This document shows positions 17,336 through 25,595 of a DNA stretch of 64,000 bases, one piece after another. Position 1 is the first letter of the stretch. Each line of letters begins with the position of its first letter. A program made the position numbers and the translations under genes. The DNA is from Rubrivivax sp. (GTDB taxonomy: Bacteria; Pseudomonadota; Gammaproteobacteria; Burkholderiales; Burkholderiaceae_C), in NCBI GenBank assembly GCA_016707445.1, contig JADJHR010000005.1, positions 496,001-560,000 of the forward strand, read 5' to 3'. Below the pieces are notes generated by a model. It saw nothing but the letters and a program-made list of their open reading frames with translations. It did no database searches and had not been told where the DNA came from.

Positions 17336-20300
17336 GGCGGGGGCGACTGCAGGCAGTCAATCAGCGGATCGAAGACCTTGTGCGCGCAGGCGTGGAACTC
17401 TTCCTGGCCGGGCCCCAGCGGATCGGGCCGGCCCCGCAGTGCAAGCCGGTAGGCTGCGTCGGCCCCTTCGGCGTACGGCCGGTGCTTGCTCATGCGCCAG
17501 GTCTGCGTCGCTGCTGTCAGGCTGCTGTCATGGGTGACGTAGCTCCAGGCCGATTTCGGGAAGAAGTAGAGCGGCTCGCGCAACCCGCGTTCATACAGAC
17601 GCAGCAGGGTCTCGATGACCGCGATCGGGTCGTCGCAGGGTTTGAGCGTGAGCCTTTCAACCCGACCCCACCAGGTGGTCGACCGTTCGACGCCGGCGGG
17701 CGGGCTGGCGCACAGCATCAGGTGGTGCAACCAGGCGCTCAGGTGGTCCATCGGTCGCAGATCGTCGTAGCGGTATCGGATGAGTCCGCTGGCGCGCAAG
17801 TCTGCAAACCCGACGTGGATTCGCCAAGGCCGGCCGTCGAGCGCGATGGTCAGCGACACGGCATGCGGCTCGACACAGGGCTCGCGCGTTGCCTCGGCAA
17901 TGCGGACGGCAAAGTCCTGCAACCCAGCCAGCTCGTGATCCAGAATTCGACGTCCGAAGGCCCCTGCCGGAACTTCGGTGCCGGCCAAGGCCATGGCACG
18001 CACGGCCGAGATGTCGGTGCCAGCCAGCAAGGGCGGCAGCAGTCTGCGCGCCAGCGCCGTGCGCCCCGGCACGTCGGGCAGAAAGGGCTCGTCGTCCTGC
18101 AGCGCTTCGTCATCGCGGCGCAGTTCGATGCCCAGGCGCCGTTCCAGCAGGTAGCGGCAGGGGTTGCGGAAGAACTGGATCAACCGCTCCAGCGGCACGT
18201 CGCACCATTCTTCGCCGGGCTGCGGCAAGGGCGTTGCAAAGAATGGGGCCGCGGGCTCGAGGGCCGCGTCGTCGTCATCGTTGGCGTCAACGATGGTGTC
18301 ATCGTGGGCGTCAACATTGGCGTCATTCCCTGCGTCGGGCAGAGGCAGCACGGCTCGCGGCAGCGGGCACGCCAGGCTGCCTTTCAGTGCGTCGGCAAAC
18401 TCGCGCTGGAAGCTGCGCTGGCGCAGGTCAGCGTCGACCCTGAACGCGGCTTCAGAGAACGGCTGCAAGGGGTGCTCGACGATCAGGCTCGCGCGGGCCC
18501 GTGCCACAGCCGCGGCATCATCGGGGCGCTGCACGATCGCGGGAACCAGGTATTCGAGCAGTTCGGAGATCAGCACCGACGGTGGCAGCGGTGAGTTGTC
18601 GCGCACGCTGCGGCCCACGTAACTGAGGTGGACTTGGTCCCGGGCGGCGAGCAGCAGGTCGAGAAAGACGTTTCTCTCATCGATGCGGCGCTGTCGATCA
18701 CCGCGCCGTGGCTGCAGGGCCATCAGGTCGAACTCGGTGGGCCGCGTGCCGGTGGGGAATGCGCCGTCGTTCAGCCCGATCGCACAGACCACCTTGAACG
18801 GGATGTTGCGCAAGCTGCTCATCGGCGAGAACGTGACCATGCCGGTGGGCACGCCACCGCGTGCCGGGTCGTCGAGCGCCTGGGCAAGTGCGGATCGCAC
18901 CACGTCCACCGGCAAGGATTCAGCCAGTTCGCTGTGCTGCCAATGGCTGCCCAGTTCTTCCAGCACCGCGCGCACCTCTCGCAAGTCTTCCAATTCGTTG
19001 TCTCGCGGCGCCATGAAGTGGGCCAGCGCGTCTGCCAGCAAGCCGGGCCAGGCCGACGCGGGCTGCGGCGTCGACGCCTGGCGCCGCAAGCTGGCCAGCG
19101 CATCGATGAAGCACCACAGGGCACCCAGTGCCAGGGCATCCGAGCCCTCGGCGTCGCCGGCAGGCATTCGCCCGTCAAAGGGTGCCTGCAGGCTCAAAGG
19201 CAGGGCATAACCCAGGAACAATCGGTCCAGCCCATCGGCAAAACTGTGACGGGTCTCGGCCGGCACGCCCAGGCTGCCGCGGTGATCAGCGTCGAGTGCC
19301 CAATGCACGCCGGCGGCCTGCAGCCAGCTGCGCACCTGGTCCAGATCGTCTGCGGCCAGACCGAACTTGCGCGCGACCATCGCCTGTTGCAGCAAGGCGA
19401 ACACGCTGCTGACCGAAAAGCGCGAGCTGACGAGCGCCAGCAGATCGAGCAAGGCACGCGCCGCGACATTGATGTCGCTGCGCGCCCGACCGGTGATGGT
19501 GTAGGGGATGTAGCGGTCTCTCGGGGCGGTGCCGAAGATTGCATCGATCAGTGGGGCGGCCGCATCGAGGTCGGGCGTGACGACCAACACGTCGGCGAGC
19601 GCCGGGGCGTCAGCGTGTGCAAACAGCGCGAGCAGCCGGTCCTGCAGCACCTCGATCTCGCGCGTGAGCGAATGGCAGACGTGGATTTCGATGCTGCGAT
19701 CGACGCCATCGGGGTCGCCGGGCTTGCCCTCGCCGATCGAGCCCGGCGCCAGGTCGGCCATGTCGAGGATCGAGTTCTGCAGCCGGGCCAGCCGGCGAGT
19801 GCCGGGGTTGGCCTCGAAGCGGGCGTCGTCGACGGCCGCATCACCGGCAGCATCGACCAGAAGCGTCAGCTGCGACTGCGTCTGCTGGCCCCAGGCCGCG
19901 AGCAGGCGGTGGCCCACCTCGTGATGCTCAGCCTTTCCCTGTGCCGCCAGGTCAGCCAGCCGCCGCCGATCGACCACTTCGAACCAGTACTCCTGGCATG
20001 GATTCAGCGCGTACACCTGAACGTCGATCCGCCGCGCCAGCGACTGCAGCAGCCCCAGATGCAAAGGCGGCATCGTCGGCAGGCTGAAGACGTGGACCGA
20101 TGGCGGCAAGGCGGTCCAGGCACCGGTCTCACCTGCAGGCGCCTCGAGCGCCTGCACGAATGCGCTGACCGGATGCCGTTCGATGGCCCCCACGTCCTCA
20201 GACAGACGCCGCCACAGGGCGGCCTGCCATTCCTGGTCGGCCTTGATGCTGGCGCCCGAACTGCCGAGATCGACGAATTCGCTGCGCGCCCAGGCAGCCA

Positions 20301-20730
20301 GCCACTCGGGGCGGTAGGTGATGTACTGATCGAAGAGGCCGGCAACCCGCATCGCCAACTCGAACCGCATGACCGGGTCTGATTGCTCCAGATACGCCGC
20401 CAGACGCCGGTGAGGGCGGGTCCAGGGCGCATCGCCAAAGGCGGCATACACGCGCCAGCCCAGGATCGACGCATCGAAGGGTGACTCATCCTGCACGCCA
20501 GGCACGACGCGGCCGATCTGCTGCCAGAGCCAGCGCGCGAGGTAAGAGAACCGAACGTTGGCGCAGATGCCATGCCGACGCGCCAGTTCCAGCGTCAGGC
20601 GCCGCTTGATCGCGGCGCTGGGCACGATGACCTGATCTTCGCTGAAGACCGAGCCGGTGCTTGCCCCTATCCGCTCGACCAACAGATCGGACAGCGTCTC
20701 GAAGCGGTTGGCGAATTGGATGTTGAGCAT
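17332..20730 (-). CDS. recC: exodeoxyribonuclease V subunit gamma
   Basis: RecC, the Chi-recognition and scaffold subunit of RecBCD, 1132 aa. I recognise it from the N-terminus (NRFETLSDLLVERI), the IVPSAAIKRRLTLELARRHG segment, the YITYRPEWL region, and from lying directly before recB. The start at 20730 (MLNIQFANRF) is the family start; the 20 codons before it are not conserved-looking. An Asp-rich insertion (about residues 800-835) is encoded by short tandem repeats near 18274-18321 and should be a flexible surface linker. The stop overlaps the recB start as ATGA. This is the first gene of the operon. Confidence 0.93.
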   Translation of the reverse strand: MLNIQFANRFETLSDLLVERIGASTGSVFSEDQVIVPSAAIKRRLTLELARRHGICANVRFSYLARWLWQQIGRVVPGVQDESPFDASILGWRVYAAFGDAPWTRPHRRLAAYLEQSDPVMRFELAMRVAGLFDQYITYRPEWLAAWARSEFVDLGSSGASIKADQEWQAALWRRLSEDVGAIERHPVSAFVQALEAPAGETGAWTALPPSVHVFSLPTMPPLHLGLLQSLARRIDVQVYALNPCQEYWFEVVDRRRLADLAAQGKAEHHEVGHRLLAAWGQQTQSQLTLLVDAAGDAAVDDARFEANPGTRRLARLQNSILDMADLAPGSIGEGKPGDPDGVDRSIEIHVCHSLTREIEVLQDRLLALFAHADAPALADVLVVTPDLDAAAPLIDAIFGTAPRDRYIPYTITGRARSDINVAARALLDLLALVSSRFSVSSVFALLQQAMVARKFGLAADDLDQVRSWLQAAGVHWALDADHRGSLGVPAETRHSFADGLDRLFLGYALPLSLQAPFDGRMPAGDAEGSDALALGALWCFIDALASLRRQASTPQPASAWPGLLADALAHFMAPRDNELEDLREVRAVLEELGSHWQHSELAESLPVDVVRSALAQALDDPARGGVPTGMVTFSPMSSLRNIPFKVVCAIGLNDGAFPTGTRPTEFDLMALQPRRGDRQRRIDERNVFLDLLLAARDQVHLSYVGRSVRDNSPLPPSVLISELLEYLVPAIVQRPDDAAAVARARASLIVEHPLQPFSEAAFRVDADLRQRSFQREFADALKGSLACPLPRAVLPLPDAGNDANVDAHDDTIVDANDDDDAALEPAAPFFATPLPQPGEEWCDVPLERLIQFFRNPCRYLLERRLGIELRRDDEALQDDEPFLPDVPGRTALARRLLPPLLAGTDISAVRAMALAGTEVPAGAFGRRILDHELAGLQDFAVRIAEATREPCVEPHAVSLTIALDGRPWRIHVGFADLRASGLIRYRYDDLRPMDHLSAWLHHLMLCASPPAGVERSTTWWGRVERLTLKPCDDPIAVIETLLRLYERGLREPLYFFPKSAWSYVTHDSSLTAATQTWRMSKHRPYAEGADAAYRLALRGRPDPLGPGQEEFHACAHKVFDPLIDCLQSPPP
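18274..18321 (-). repeat. two tandem 24-bp repeats inside recC
   Basis: Two imperfect head-to-tail 24-bp units (each beginning GTCATCGT on the + strand) encode an acidic Asp/Asn/Val stretch of RecC. The period is a multiple of three, so copy-number change would not break the frame. Confidence 0.75.
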
Positions 20731-20822
20731 GGGTGGGCGGTAGAGGGGCGAAACCGTGCCTGGATTGTGGCGGCGGCGCGCGGCCCGCAAATATGGGCCA
20801 TGACCTCATGCTGCCAGGTCCA

Positions 20823-20933
20823 AGGCTCACCGCGTGAGCCAGCCTGCATGCGAATGTGGAACGAACTGGCCTGGGGCCTTGCGGCGAGAAGCCTTCTTCC
20901 CGGTGACCAGCGGCTTCGTCTTGGGCGAAGCCG
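20823..20933. other. two hairpins upstream of recC
   Basis: GGCTCAC-CGC-GTGAGCC lies at about 20825-20841, and CGGCTTCG with CGAAGCCG (7-nt loop) at 20911-20933. Both lie in the 267-nt gap between the recC start and the cytochrome b stop. Neither is followed by a T-run on either strand, so I do not call them terminators. No gene is recognised in this gap. Confidence 0.45.
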
Positions 20934-20997
20934 CCGACCATGCCGATCTGCGCGGCGATGGTGCCTTTGGTCTGCCTACAGGCAAGGATCGGGTGCG

Positions 20998-21768
20998 TCA
21001 ATCACCCTCGTCATGGCCCTGGTCGGACGAGGACTGCATCCAGCCCGGTGTCGGGATCAGCCCGTGGGGTGACTGCTGCCACTGCCACCCGATGAAGGCC
21101 ATCACGGCCAGCAGCAGCAGCGCGGCCAGCCACGCATGGTTGCGCTTCACCAGGTCGGGGCCGGCACCGGCCACCTGGCCGGTGATCATGGGCAGGGCCT
21201 GATTCTTGCGCCTGAATGCGCTCAGCGCGGCGATCAGCCCCACATGGCCCAGCACCACGGCCAGTATCGCCTCGCCGAAGAACTCGTGCAAGTCTTCCAG
21301 CCACTCGCCCCCCAGAAAATCGCCCCATTCCTTGTAGGTGCCGTAGCCACTGAGCGTGAGCGGCACGACCAGCGCCAGCAGCGCCACCACGGCCCCTGCG
21401 ATCAGCAGGTTCTGGCCCTGGCGCCAGTTGATGCCCTGCACCGATCCCTGCCGGGCGGCGTCGGCCATGGAACGCAGCCAGGCCGGTGCGCTGCCCAGCT
21501 TGCGAAACATCGGGCCCAGCCTGGCGTGGCGAGGTCCGAACAGTCCGTAGAGCACGCGAAATGCCAGCAGACCTGCCAGCGTGTAGCCCAGACTGACGTG
21601 CAGTGCGCGCCAGCGCTCACCGTCGGCAGTCAGATAGGCGCCGATGAAGCTCAGGGCGAACAGCCCATGGAACATGCGCGTGGGTGCATCGACGACGCGC
21701 CGGCGTGGTGGGTGGGTTTGGGCGGCTGCAGCAGGGCAGGCGGTTTGAAAGGCGGGAGCGGTGTTCAT
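20998..21768 (-). CDS. cytochrome b561-type membrane protein
   Basis: Membrane cytochrome b of 256 aa in the cytochrome b561/Ni-hydrogenase family. Four to five hydrophobic helices carry candidate heme-ligand His (MFHGLFALSF, LHVSLGYTL, VVLGHVGLI). It is the third gene of a shp-dhc-cytb cluster, in which such a protein passes electrons from the quinone pool to the soluble diheme cytochrome and SHP. I choose ATG 21768 over a TTG two codons upstream because GAGAG lies 10-14 nt before it. The gap to the preceding gene is 18 nt. Confidence 0.88.
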   Translation of the reverse strand: MNTAPAFQTACPAAAAQTHPPRRRVVDAPTRMFHGLFALSFIGAYLTADGERWRALHVSLGYTLAGLLAFRVLYGLFGPRHARLGPMFRKLGSAPAWLRSMADAARQGSVQGINWRQGQNLLIAGAVVALLALVVPLTLSGYGTYKEWGDFLGGEWLEDLHEFFGEAILAVVLGHVGLIAALSAFRRKNQALPMITGQVAGAGPDLVKRNHAWLAALLLLAVMAFIGWQWQQSPHGLIPTPGWMQSSSDQGHDEGD

Positions 21769-21786
21769 CGTCAAGCTTTCTCTCGG

Positions 21787-22341
21787 TCAGTCATTCCAGG
21801 CGCGGCGCTGGCGGGGATCCACGCCCGCAGGCACACGCAGGTCGTCGTCGTCGAATCGGCCACGGTCAGCGCCGGGGTGGCAGGCCGCGCAATGGGCCGC
21901 GGTCTTGACGCTGTCCAGCCTCCAGACGGCAGGGTCGATCTTTCGATGCTTGCGCTGGAACCATGCGGATCGCGTGATGCGGTCTTGCGGTGGCTGCTCG
22001 GCCACGCGCTTGTAGGTGCCGGCATGGGCCTGCAGCCAGGCACTGATCTGCTGCAGGGTCTTGGCGTCCAGCGAGGCGTCGCTGCCGTAGTGGCGGTCCA
22101 GCCCGGCCATCAGGCGCTCCCACGAGCGTGCGGGCAGCATGCCGGGCGGGTACGCCGTGTGGCAAGACGCGCATTCCAGGGTGTAGGCCGCCGGCACATC
22201 CAGTGGCATCTGCCGGCCCCGGTCGGCCTGGGCAGTTGCTGACAGCCCGATGGCCAGCAGGGCGCCCAGTGCACCGCGTTGAAGTCGGGTCCATCCGCTC
22301 ATGCGGGTTGCCTGCAGGCCTCGAAGGTGTGGTCGGCTCAT
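21787..22341 (-). CDS. diheme cytochrome c (DHC type)
   Basis: Periplasmic diheme cytochrome c of 184 aa. A signal peptide ends near ATAQA, then come heme-binding CASCH and CAACH. Length, spacing and position next to a DUF1924 cytochrome match the DHC partner of sphaeroides heme protein. The ATG at 22341 overlaps the upstream stop as ATGA; an internal ATG at 22302 would give a shorter, tidier signal peptide and cannot be excluded. Its inferred role is electron transfer between the membrane cytochrome b and SHP. Confidence 0.88.
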   Translation of the reverse strand: MSRPHLRGLQATRMSGWTRLQRGALGALLAIGLSATAQADRGRQMPLDVPAAYTLECASCHTAYPPGMLPARSWERLMAGLDRHYGSDASLDAKTLQQISAWLQAHAGTYKRVAEQPPQDRITRSAWFQRKHRKIDPAVWRLDSVKTAAHCAACHPGADRGRFDDDDLRVPAGVDPRQRRAWND

Positions 22342-22778
22342 GGCTTCAGGCTCAGCAGCCAGGCCAGCACATCCGCCTTCTCGCCAGCGCTGCACTCACG
22401 CTGCAGCACGTCCTTGCAGTTGCGACGAAACCACTTGTCGACCTTCGCGCTGTCGGTCAAGGCCTGCGGGTTGATCGCCGGCGCCAGGGGATCGATCGCC
22501 TTGCCCGTGTTGGCGTGCTTGCCGGCGCTGACGGGCGGGTTGCCGTGGCAGGACGCGCAGGACCACTCGCCGCCATGGCGGGTGGTGAAGAACGTGCGTC
22601 CACGGTCTGCCTGACCGGGCGCGCCAGCGAGCCCGTTCCAGCGCTGGAGTTGCTGGGCCGGCGAAGTGTCTGCAGACCAGGCGGCGTGGAGCGGGAGCGC
22701 CAGTGCCAGGGCGCAGGCGATGCTGCCCGACACGCGGCCCTGAGGCGGCCTGAACATGGACCAACGGCTGACCGTCAT
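22338..22778 (-). CDS. SHP-like monoheme cytochrome c (DUF1924)
   Basis: Secreted c-type cytochrome of 146 aa with a signal peptide (cleavage near AAWSA) and one heme motif, CASCHGNPP. The later KVDKWFRRNCKDVLQRECSAGEK region has two Cys that form a disulfide in the SHP family. SHP proteins bind oxygen or nitric oxide at a high-spin heme. ATG 22778 has GAGGAG just upstream. It is the first gene of the shp-dhc-cytb unit. Confidence 0.9.
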   Translation of the reverse strand: MTVSRWSMFRPPQGRVSGSIACALALALPLHAAWSADTSPAQQLQRWNGLAGAPGQADRGRTFFTTRHGGEWSCASCHGNPPVSAGKHANTGKAIDPLAPAINPQALTDSAKVDKWFRRNCKDVLQRECSAGEKADVLAWLLSLKP

Positions 22779-22785
22779 GGAAGCT

Positions 22786-22816
22786 CCTCGAAAATCGTTG
22801 CGTCGATTCTTCGAGG
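22786..22816 (-). promoter_or_regulatory. inverted repeat overlapping the shp ribosome site
   Basis: On the mRNA strand CCTCGAAGAATCG and CGATTTTCGAGG form a 12-bp imperfect stem with a 6-nt loop. The 3' arm runs into the GAGGAG ribosome-binding site 7 nt before the shp start. It could be a DNA operator or an RNA hairpin that hides the ribosome site. Confidence 0.55.
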
Positions 22817-22917
22817 ATCACCATGAACCGAGCCTGAAGGCCGGATTCATCGCCCGTTCAGAAACGGGTGTCGACAATCCGTGTGCTGCCTCGCCTTCTC
22901 TGCGGGCCGATGCCGCC

Positions 22918-24162
22918 TCAGGCAGCGGCCTTGCGCAACGGCAGACGCGCTTCGCGGATCGGCAGATGGATCAGCGCAGCGGCCAGGGCCAGGGCGATAT
23001 CGACGACCCAGATCCCGTCGAAACTGCCGGTGGCCTCGAACACCTTGCCGCCCAGCCAGGCGCCCAGGAAGCCGCCGACCTGGTGCGTCAGCATGACGAC
23101 GCCGAACAAGGTGGCCATGTTGGCCACGCCGAAGAACTTGGCCACCAGACCGGCCGTGGGCGGGACCACCGACAGAAAGGTCAGGCCCATGACGGCGGCG
23201 AACAACAACACCACGGCGCCGGTCTTGGGCGCCAGCAGGAACAGCAGTACCGCCAGTGCGCGCGTGGCATACACGATCGACAGCAGCGACTTCATGCGCC
23301 AGCGGCCGACGGCCCAGCCCATGCCGATGCTGCCCACGATGTTGAACAGACCCAGCAGCGCCAGGGCCCAGGCCCCGTACTGCAGGGGCAGCCCGCACGA
23401 AGCGACGACCCCGGGCAGGTGCGTGCCCAGAAAAGCAACGTGGAAACCGCAGGTGAAGAAGCCCGTGGCCAGCAGCAGGTAGCTGCGGTCCTGCAGTGCG
23501 TGACGGATCGCCTCGCCGGTGCCCAGCTCCCTCTGGCCCGCCGCGGCGGCCTGCCGTGCATTGCCCTTCAGCACCAAGGCCGCCGGCAGGCACAGCAGCA
23601 CCAGAAATCCCAGCACCTGCAGCGCGCTGAACCAGCCCAGGCCGACGATCAGCGCACCGGCCACCGGCGCCATCACGAACTGGCCGAACGAGCCGCCGGC
23701 ATTGATGATGCCGGTGGCCATGCCGCGCCGCTCGGCCGGAATCAGGCGCGCGGCGGCGGCCATCAGCACGGCCGGCCCGGCCATGCCGGCACCACCGGCC
23801 GACAGCACGCCAATGGCCAGGATCAGACCCAGGGTGCTGGTCATGTAGGGCGTGATCGCGGTGCCCAGCGCCACCAGCAGCACGCCGACCACCAGCACGC
23901 GGGCGGTGCCGATCTTGTCGGCCATGGCACCGGCAAAAGGCTGTGTCAGCCCCCACCACAGCTGGCCGAAGGCAAAGGCCAGGCTGATGCTGCCCAGGCC
24001 CAGGCCGGTGGCGGTGTTCAGCGGCCCGAGAAACAATCCCATGGTCTGCCGCGCGCCCATGGTCAGTGCGAAGGTGCCGGCCGCGGCCAGCAGCACCAGC
24101 GTGACGCCCCAGGTTCCGCGCGAGATCAGCGCCGGGGCGGGGGAGGGGCGAAGCTCATTCAT
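22918..24162 (-). CDS. MFS transporter
   Basis: Major facilitator of 414 aa with 12 predicted helices. A typical loop-2 motif occurs (GAMADKIGTARVL), and the N-half carries GTFALTMGARQTMGLFLGPL. It resembles proton-driven efflux carriers; the substrate is unknown. Its start lies 8 nt inside the end of the MarR gene, so the two are translationally coupled and the exporter is probably under MarR control. ATG 24162 fits. Confidence 0.88.
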   Translation of the reverse strand: MNELRPSPAPALISRGTWGVTLVLLAAAGTFALTMGARQTMGLFLGPLNTATGLGLGSISLAFAFGQLWWGLTQPFAGAMADKIGTARVLVVGVLLVALGTAITPYMTSTLGLILAIGVLSAGGAGMAGPAVLMAAAARLIPAERRGMATGIINAGGSFGQFVMAPVAGALIVGLGWFSALQVLGFLVLLCLPAALVLKGNARQAAAAGQRELGTGEAIRHALQDRSYLLLATGFFTCGFHVAFLGTHLPGVVASCGLPLQYGAWALALLGLFNIVGSIGMGWAVGRWRMKSLLSIVYATRALAVLLFLLAPKTGAVVLLFAAVMGLTFLSVVPPTAGLVAKFFGVANMATLFGVVMLTHQVGGFLGAWLGGKVFEATGSFDGIWVVDIALALAAALIHLPIREARLPLRKAAA

Positions 24163-24634
24163 CGCCGACCTTCGCTTCGGCGGGTGCCAGCAGCGCCAGC
24201 GAGGTCTGCACCAGCGTGTGCAACGCGACCACCTGCGGCAGGCCCAGGATTCGGTTCAGGCCGTCTTGCGCCAGTCTCCAGTGGCGCTGCGCCTCGCTGC
24301 GTTTGGCGCGGCCGGCTGGCGTGATCGACACTGCGCGCGTGCGCGCGTCCGGCCCGGCGCTCAGGTCGACCCAGCCGGCGGCCAGCAGCGGCTTCAGGTT
24401 GCGCGTCAGCGTCGACGGATCCATCTTCAGCGCCAGCGCCAGGTCGACCGGTCGTGCCGGGCCGAGCTGGAGCACGGTCGACAGTAGCGAGTACTGCGTC
24501 GTCTTCAGCCCGGCGGCGGCCATGTGGACGTCGTAGTGCTGCGTCACCTGGCGCGTCAGCTGGCGCAGCAGCAGGTTGGTGCAGCCGCGAGGCTGGGCTG
24601 CCGTCAGGTCGGGGGCAGGTCGGGTCTGGTTCAT
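24155..24634 (-). CDS. MarR-family transcriptional regulator
   Basis: Winged-helix repressor of 159 aa with the MarR recognition region (ARPVDLALALKMDPSTLTRNLKPLLAAGWV) and the wing (DARTRAVSITPAGR). It is predicted to repress itself and the MFS exporter encoded downstream until a phenolic or drug-like ligand binds. Two palindromes lie directly upstream of its start. Confidence 0.92.
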   Translation of the reverse strand: MNQTRPAPDLTAAQPRGCTNLLLRQLTRQVTQHYDVHMAAAGLKTTQYSLLSTVLQLGPARPVDLALALKMDPSTLTRNLKPLLAAGWVDLSAGPDARTRAVSITPAGRAKRSEAQRHWRLAQDGLNRILGLPQVVALHTLVQTSLALLAPAEAKVGDE

Positions 24635-24643
24635 GATTGAAGT

Positions 24644-24666
24644 GTATCTGCAAGCATTGCAGATAC
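24644..24666. promoter_or_regulatory. palindromic operator, probable MarR site 1
   Basis: A perfect inverted repeat, GTATCTGCAA-GCA-TTGCAGATAC, 10 nt upstream of the MarR start codon. This is the usual place and size for a MarR autoregulatory operator. Confidence 0.75.
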
Positions 24667-24670
24667 AAAG

Positions 24671-24684
24671 CTTGCAGATGCAAG
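24671..24684. promoter_or_regulatory. second half-site pair, probable MarR site 2
   Basis: CTTGCA-GA-TGCAAG repeats the TTGCAGAT core of the neighbouring palindrome, with 4 bp between the two sites, which suggests cooperative binding. Confidence 0.6.
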
Positions 24685-25106
24685 ATCGAATCGCAGCTGT
24701 GCCGATTGCGGACTGGGGCGATGTCCCGGAGTCTGTTGAAAGCGTGAGCTGAGGTGGCCCGAGGCCAAGATCGTCCTCACCACACGCCCCACGCCACTCC
24801 AGGCAAAGGCCTTCGCACTGCTTGCACTGAACCCCGCCTGTACCCAGTAAACGCTCCCCCGCTTGACCAAAAGCTCAACGGGCACGCGCACTTGCGTTCA
24901 GGCAACGCTCAAAGTTCGGGCTAGGCGTGGAGAGGCGCCACTCGACCAAAACCACCCACTGCTGGCTTCGGCGCGTCGGCGGCTGCGCGACCACCACCGC
25001 GTCAGCCTCCAGGCATAGACGGTCCGCCGCTGCTTGCGAAACGAACGCCCCGCTGACGGCATCGGTGTCGTCAACGATGCAGGGGAGTGCTCTGCAGATT
25101 CCGGAC
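24685..25106 (-). other. gene-free stretch with an unidentified coding-like fragment
   Basis: No complete gene is recognised in these 422 bases. On the − strand, about 25100 to 24875 reads as a stretch with coding-like codon use (containing VSGAFVSQAAADRLCLEADAV and WVVLVEWRLSTPSPNFE) that has no start of its own and ends in TGA at 24875. It looks like the 3' end of a lost gene. A further open stretch (24891-24631) overlaps that stop but has no recognisable features. Confidence 0.35.
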
Positions 25107-25583
25107 TCAGGCCGACCAGCGCAACAGCGTGATGAGCAACACCAGGACTCCCAGGCCAAGATTGATCGAGACCCATGTGCGAATCTGTGCCAGGGCCGCA
25201 CCACCGGCGCCCCACTCGGACGCTGCAACGGCCCGGCCGAACTTCTTGTAGAGCGCGAAACGGATGTACACAAAGATCGCCACCATCGCGACGCCGAGCG
25301 CCGCCATAACGGTCCAGGCCAGCGGCATCTCGAAGCTGCCACCCGACTGCACCACCTGCTTGGCCACGCGGCCCAGCATCCACACACCGGTGGCCAGCGT
25401 CAGCAGCGAGGCTGCCAGCACGGCCCGGAAGAAGCGGCCGAGCACATCGAGCATAAGTCGCAAGCGCACTGCCACTTCGAGCTGGGCGACGGCGGGGCGC
25501 AGGAAGAAATGCGCAAATACCATGCCGCCGATCCACACGATGATGGACAGCACGTGCAGAGTCTTGAGAGTTGCGTAGAGCAT
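25107..25583 (-). CDS. CopD-like four-helix membrane protein
   Basis: Inner-membrane protein of 158 aa with four hydrophobic helices. It begins LKTLHVLSIIVWIGGMVFAHFFLRP, the pattern of the CopD/YkoY-like family, where the first-helix His and Gly-rich segment are conserved. CopD proteins are linked to copper uptake or tolerance, but many stand-alone members are uncharacterised and no other copper gene is nearby. It starts 12 nt after the ExoD stop and is the last gene of a three-gene unit. Confidence 0.78.
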   Translation of the reverse strand: MLYATLKTLHVLSIIVWIGGMVFAHFFLRPAVAQLEVAVRLRLMLDVLGRFFRAVLAASLLTLATGVWMLGRVAKQVVQSGGSFEMPLAWTVMAALGVAMVAIFVYIRFALYKKFGRAVAASEWGAGGAALAQIRTWVSINLGLGVLVLLITLLRWSA

Positions 25584-25595
25584 CCAGAATCCCAG

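Noticed and set aside
18628..20382. A 584-codon + strand frame opposite recC
   Set aside because: Shadow frame; no motifs, and recC is continuous on the − strand.
20823..20933. Hairpins upstream of recC considered as terminators
   Set aside because: Neither is followed by a T-run on either strand.
22756..24324. A 522-codon + strand frame opposite the MFS gene
   Set aside because: Composed of Gln/His/Arg-rich antisense sequence; the MFS and SHP genes account for this DNA.
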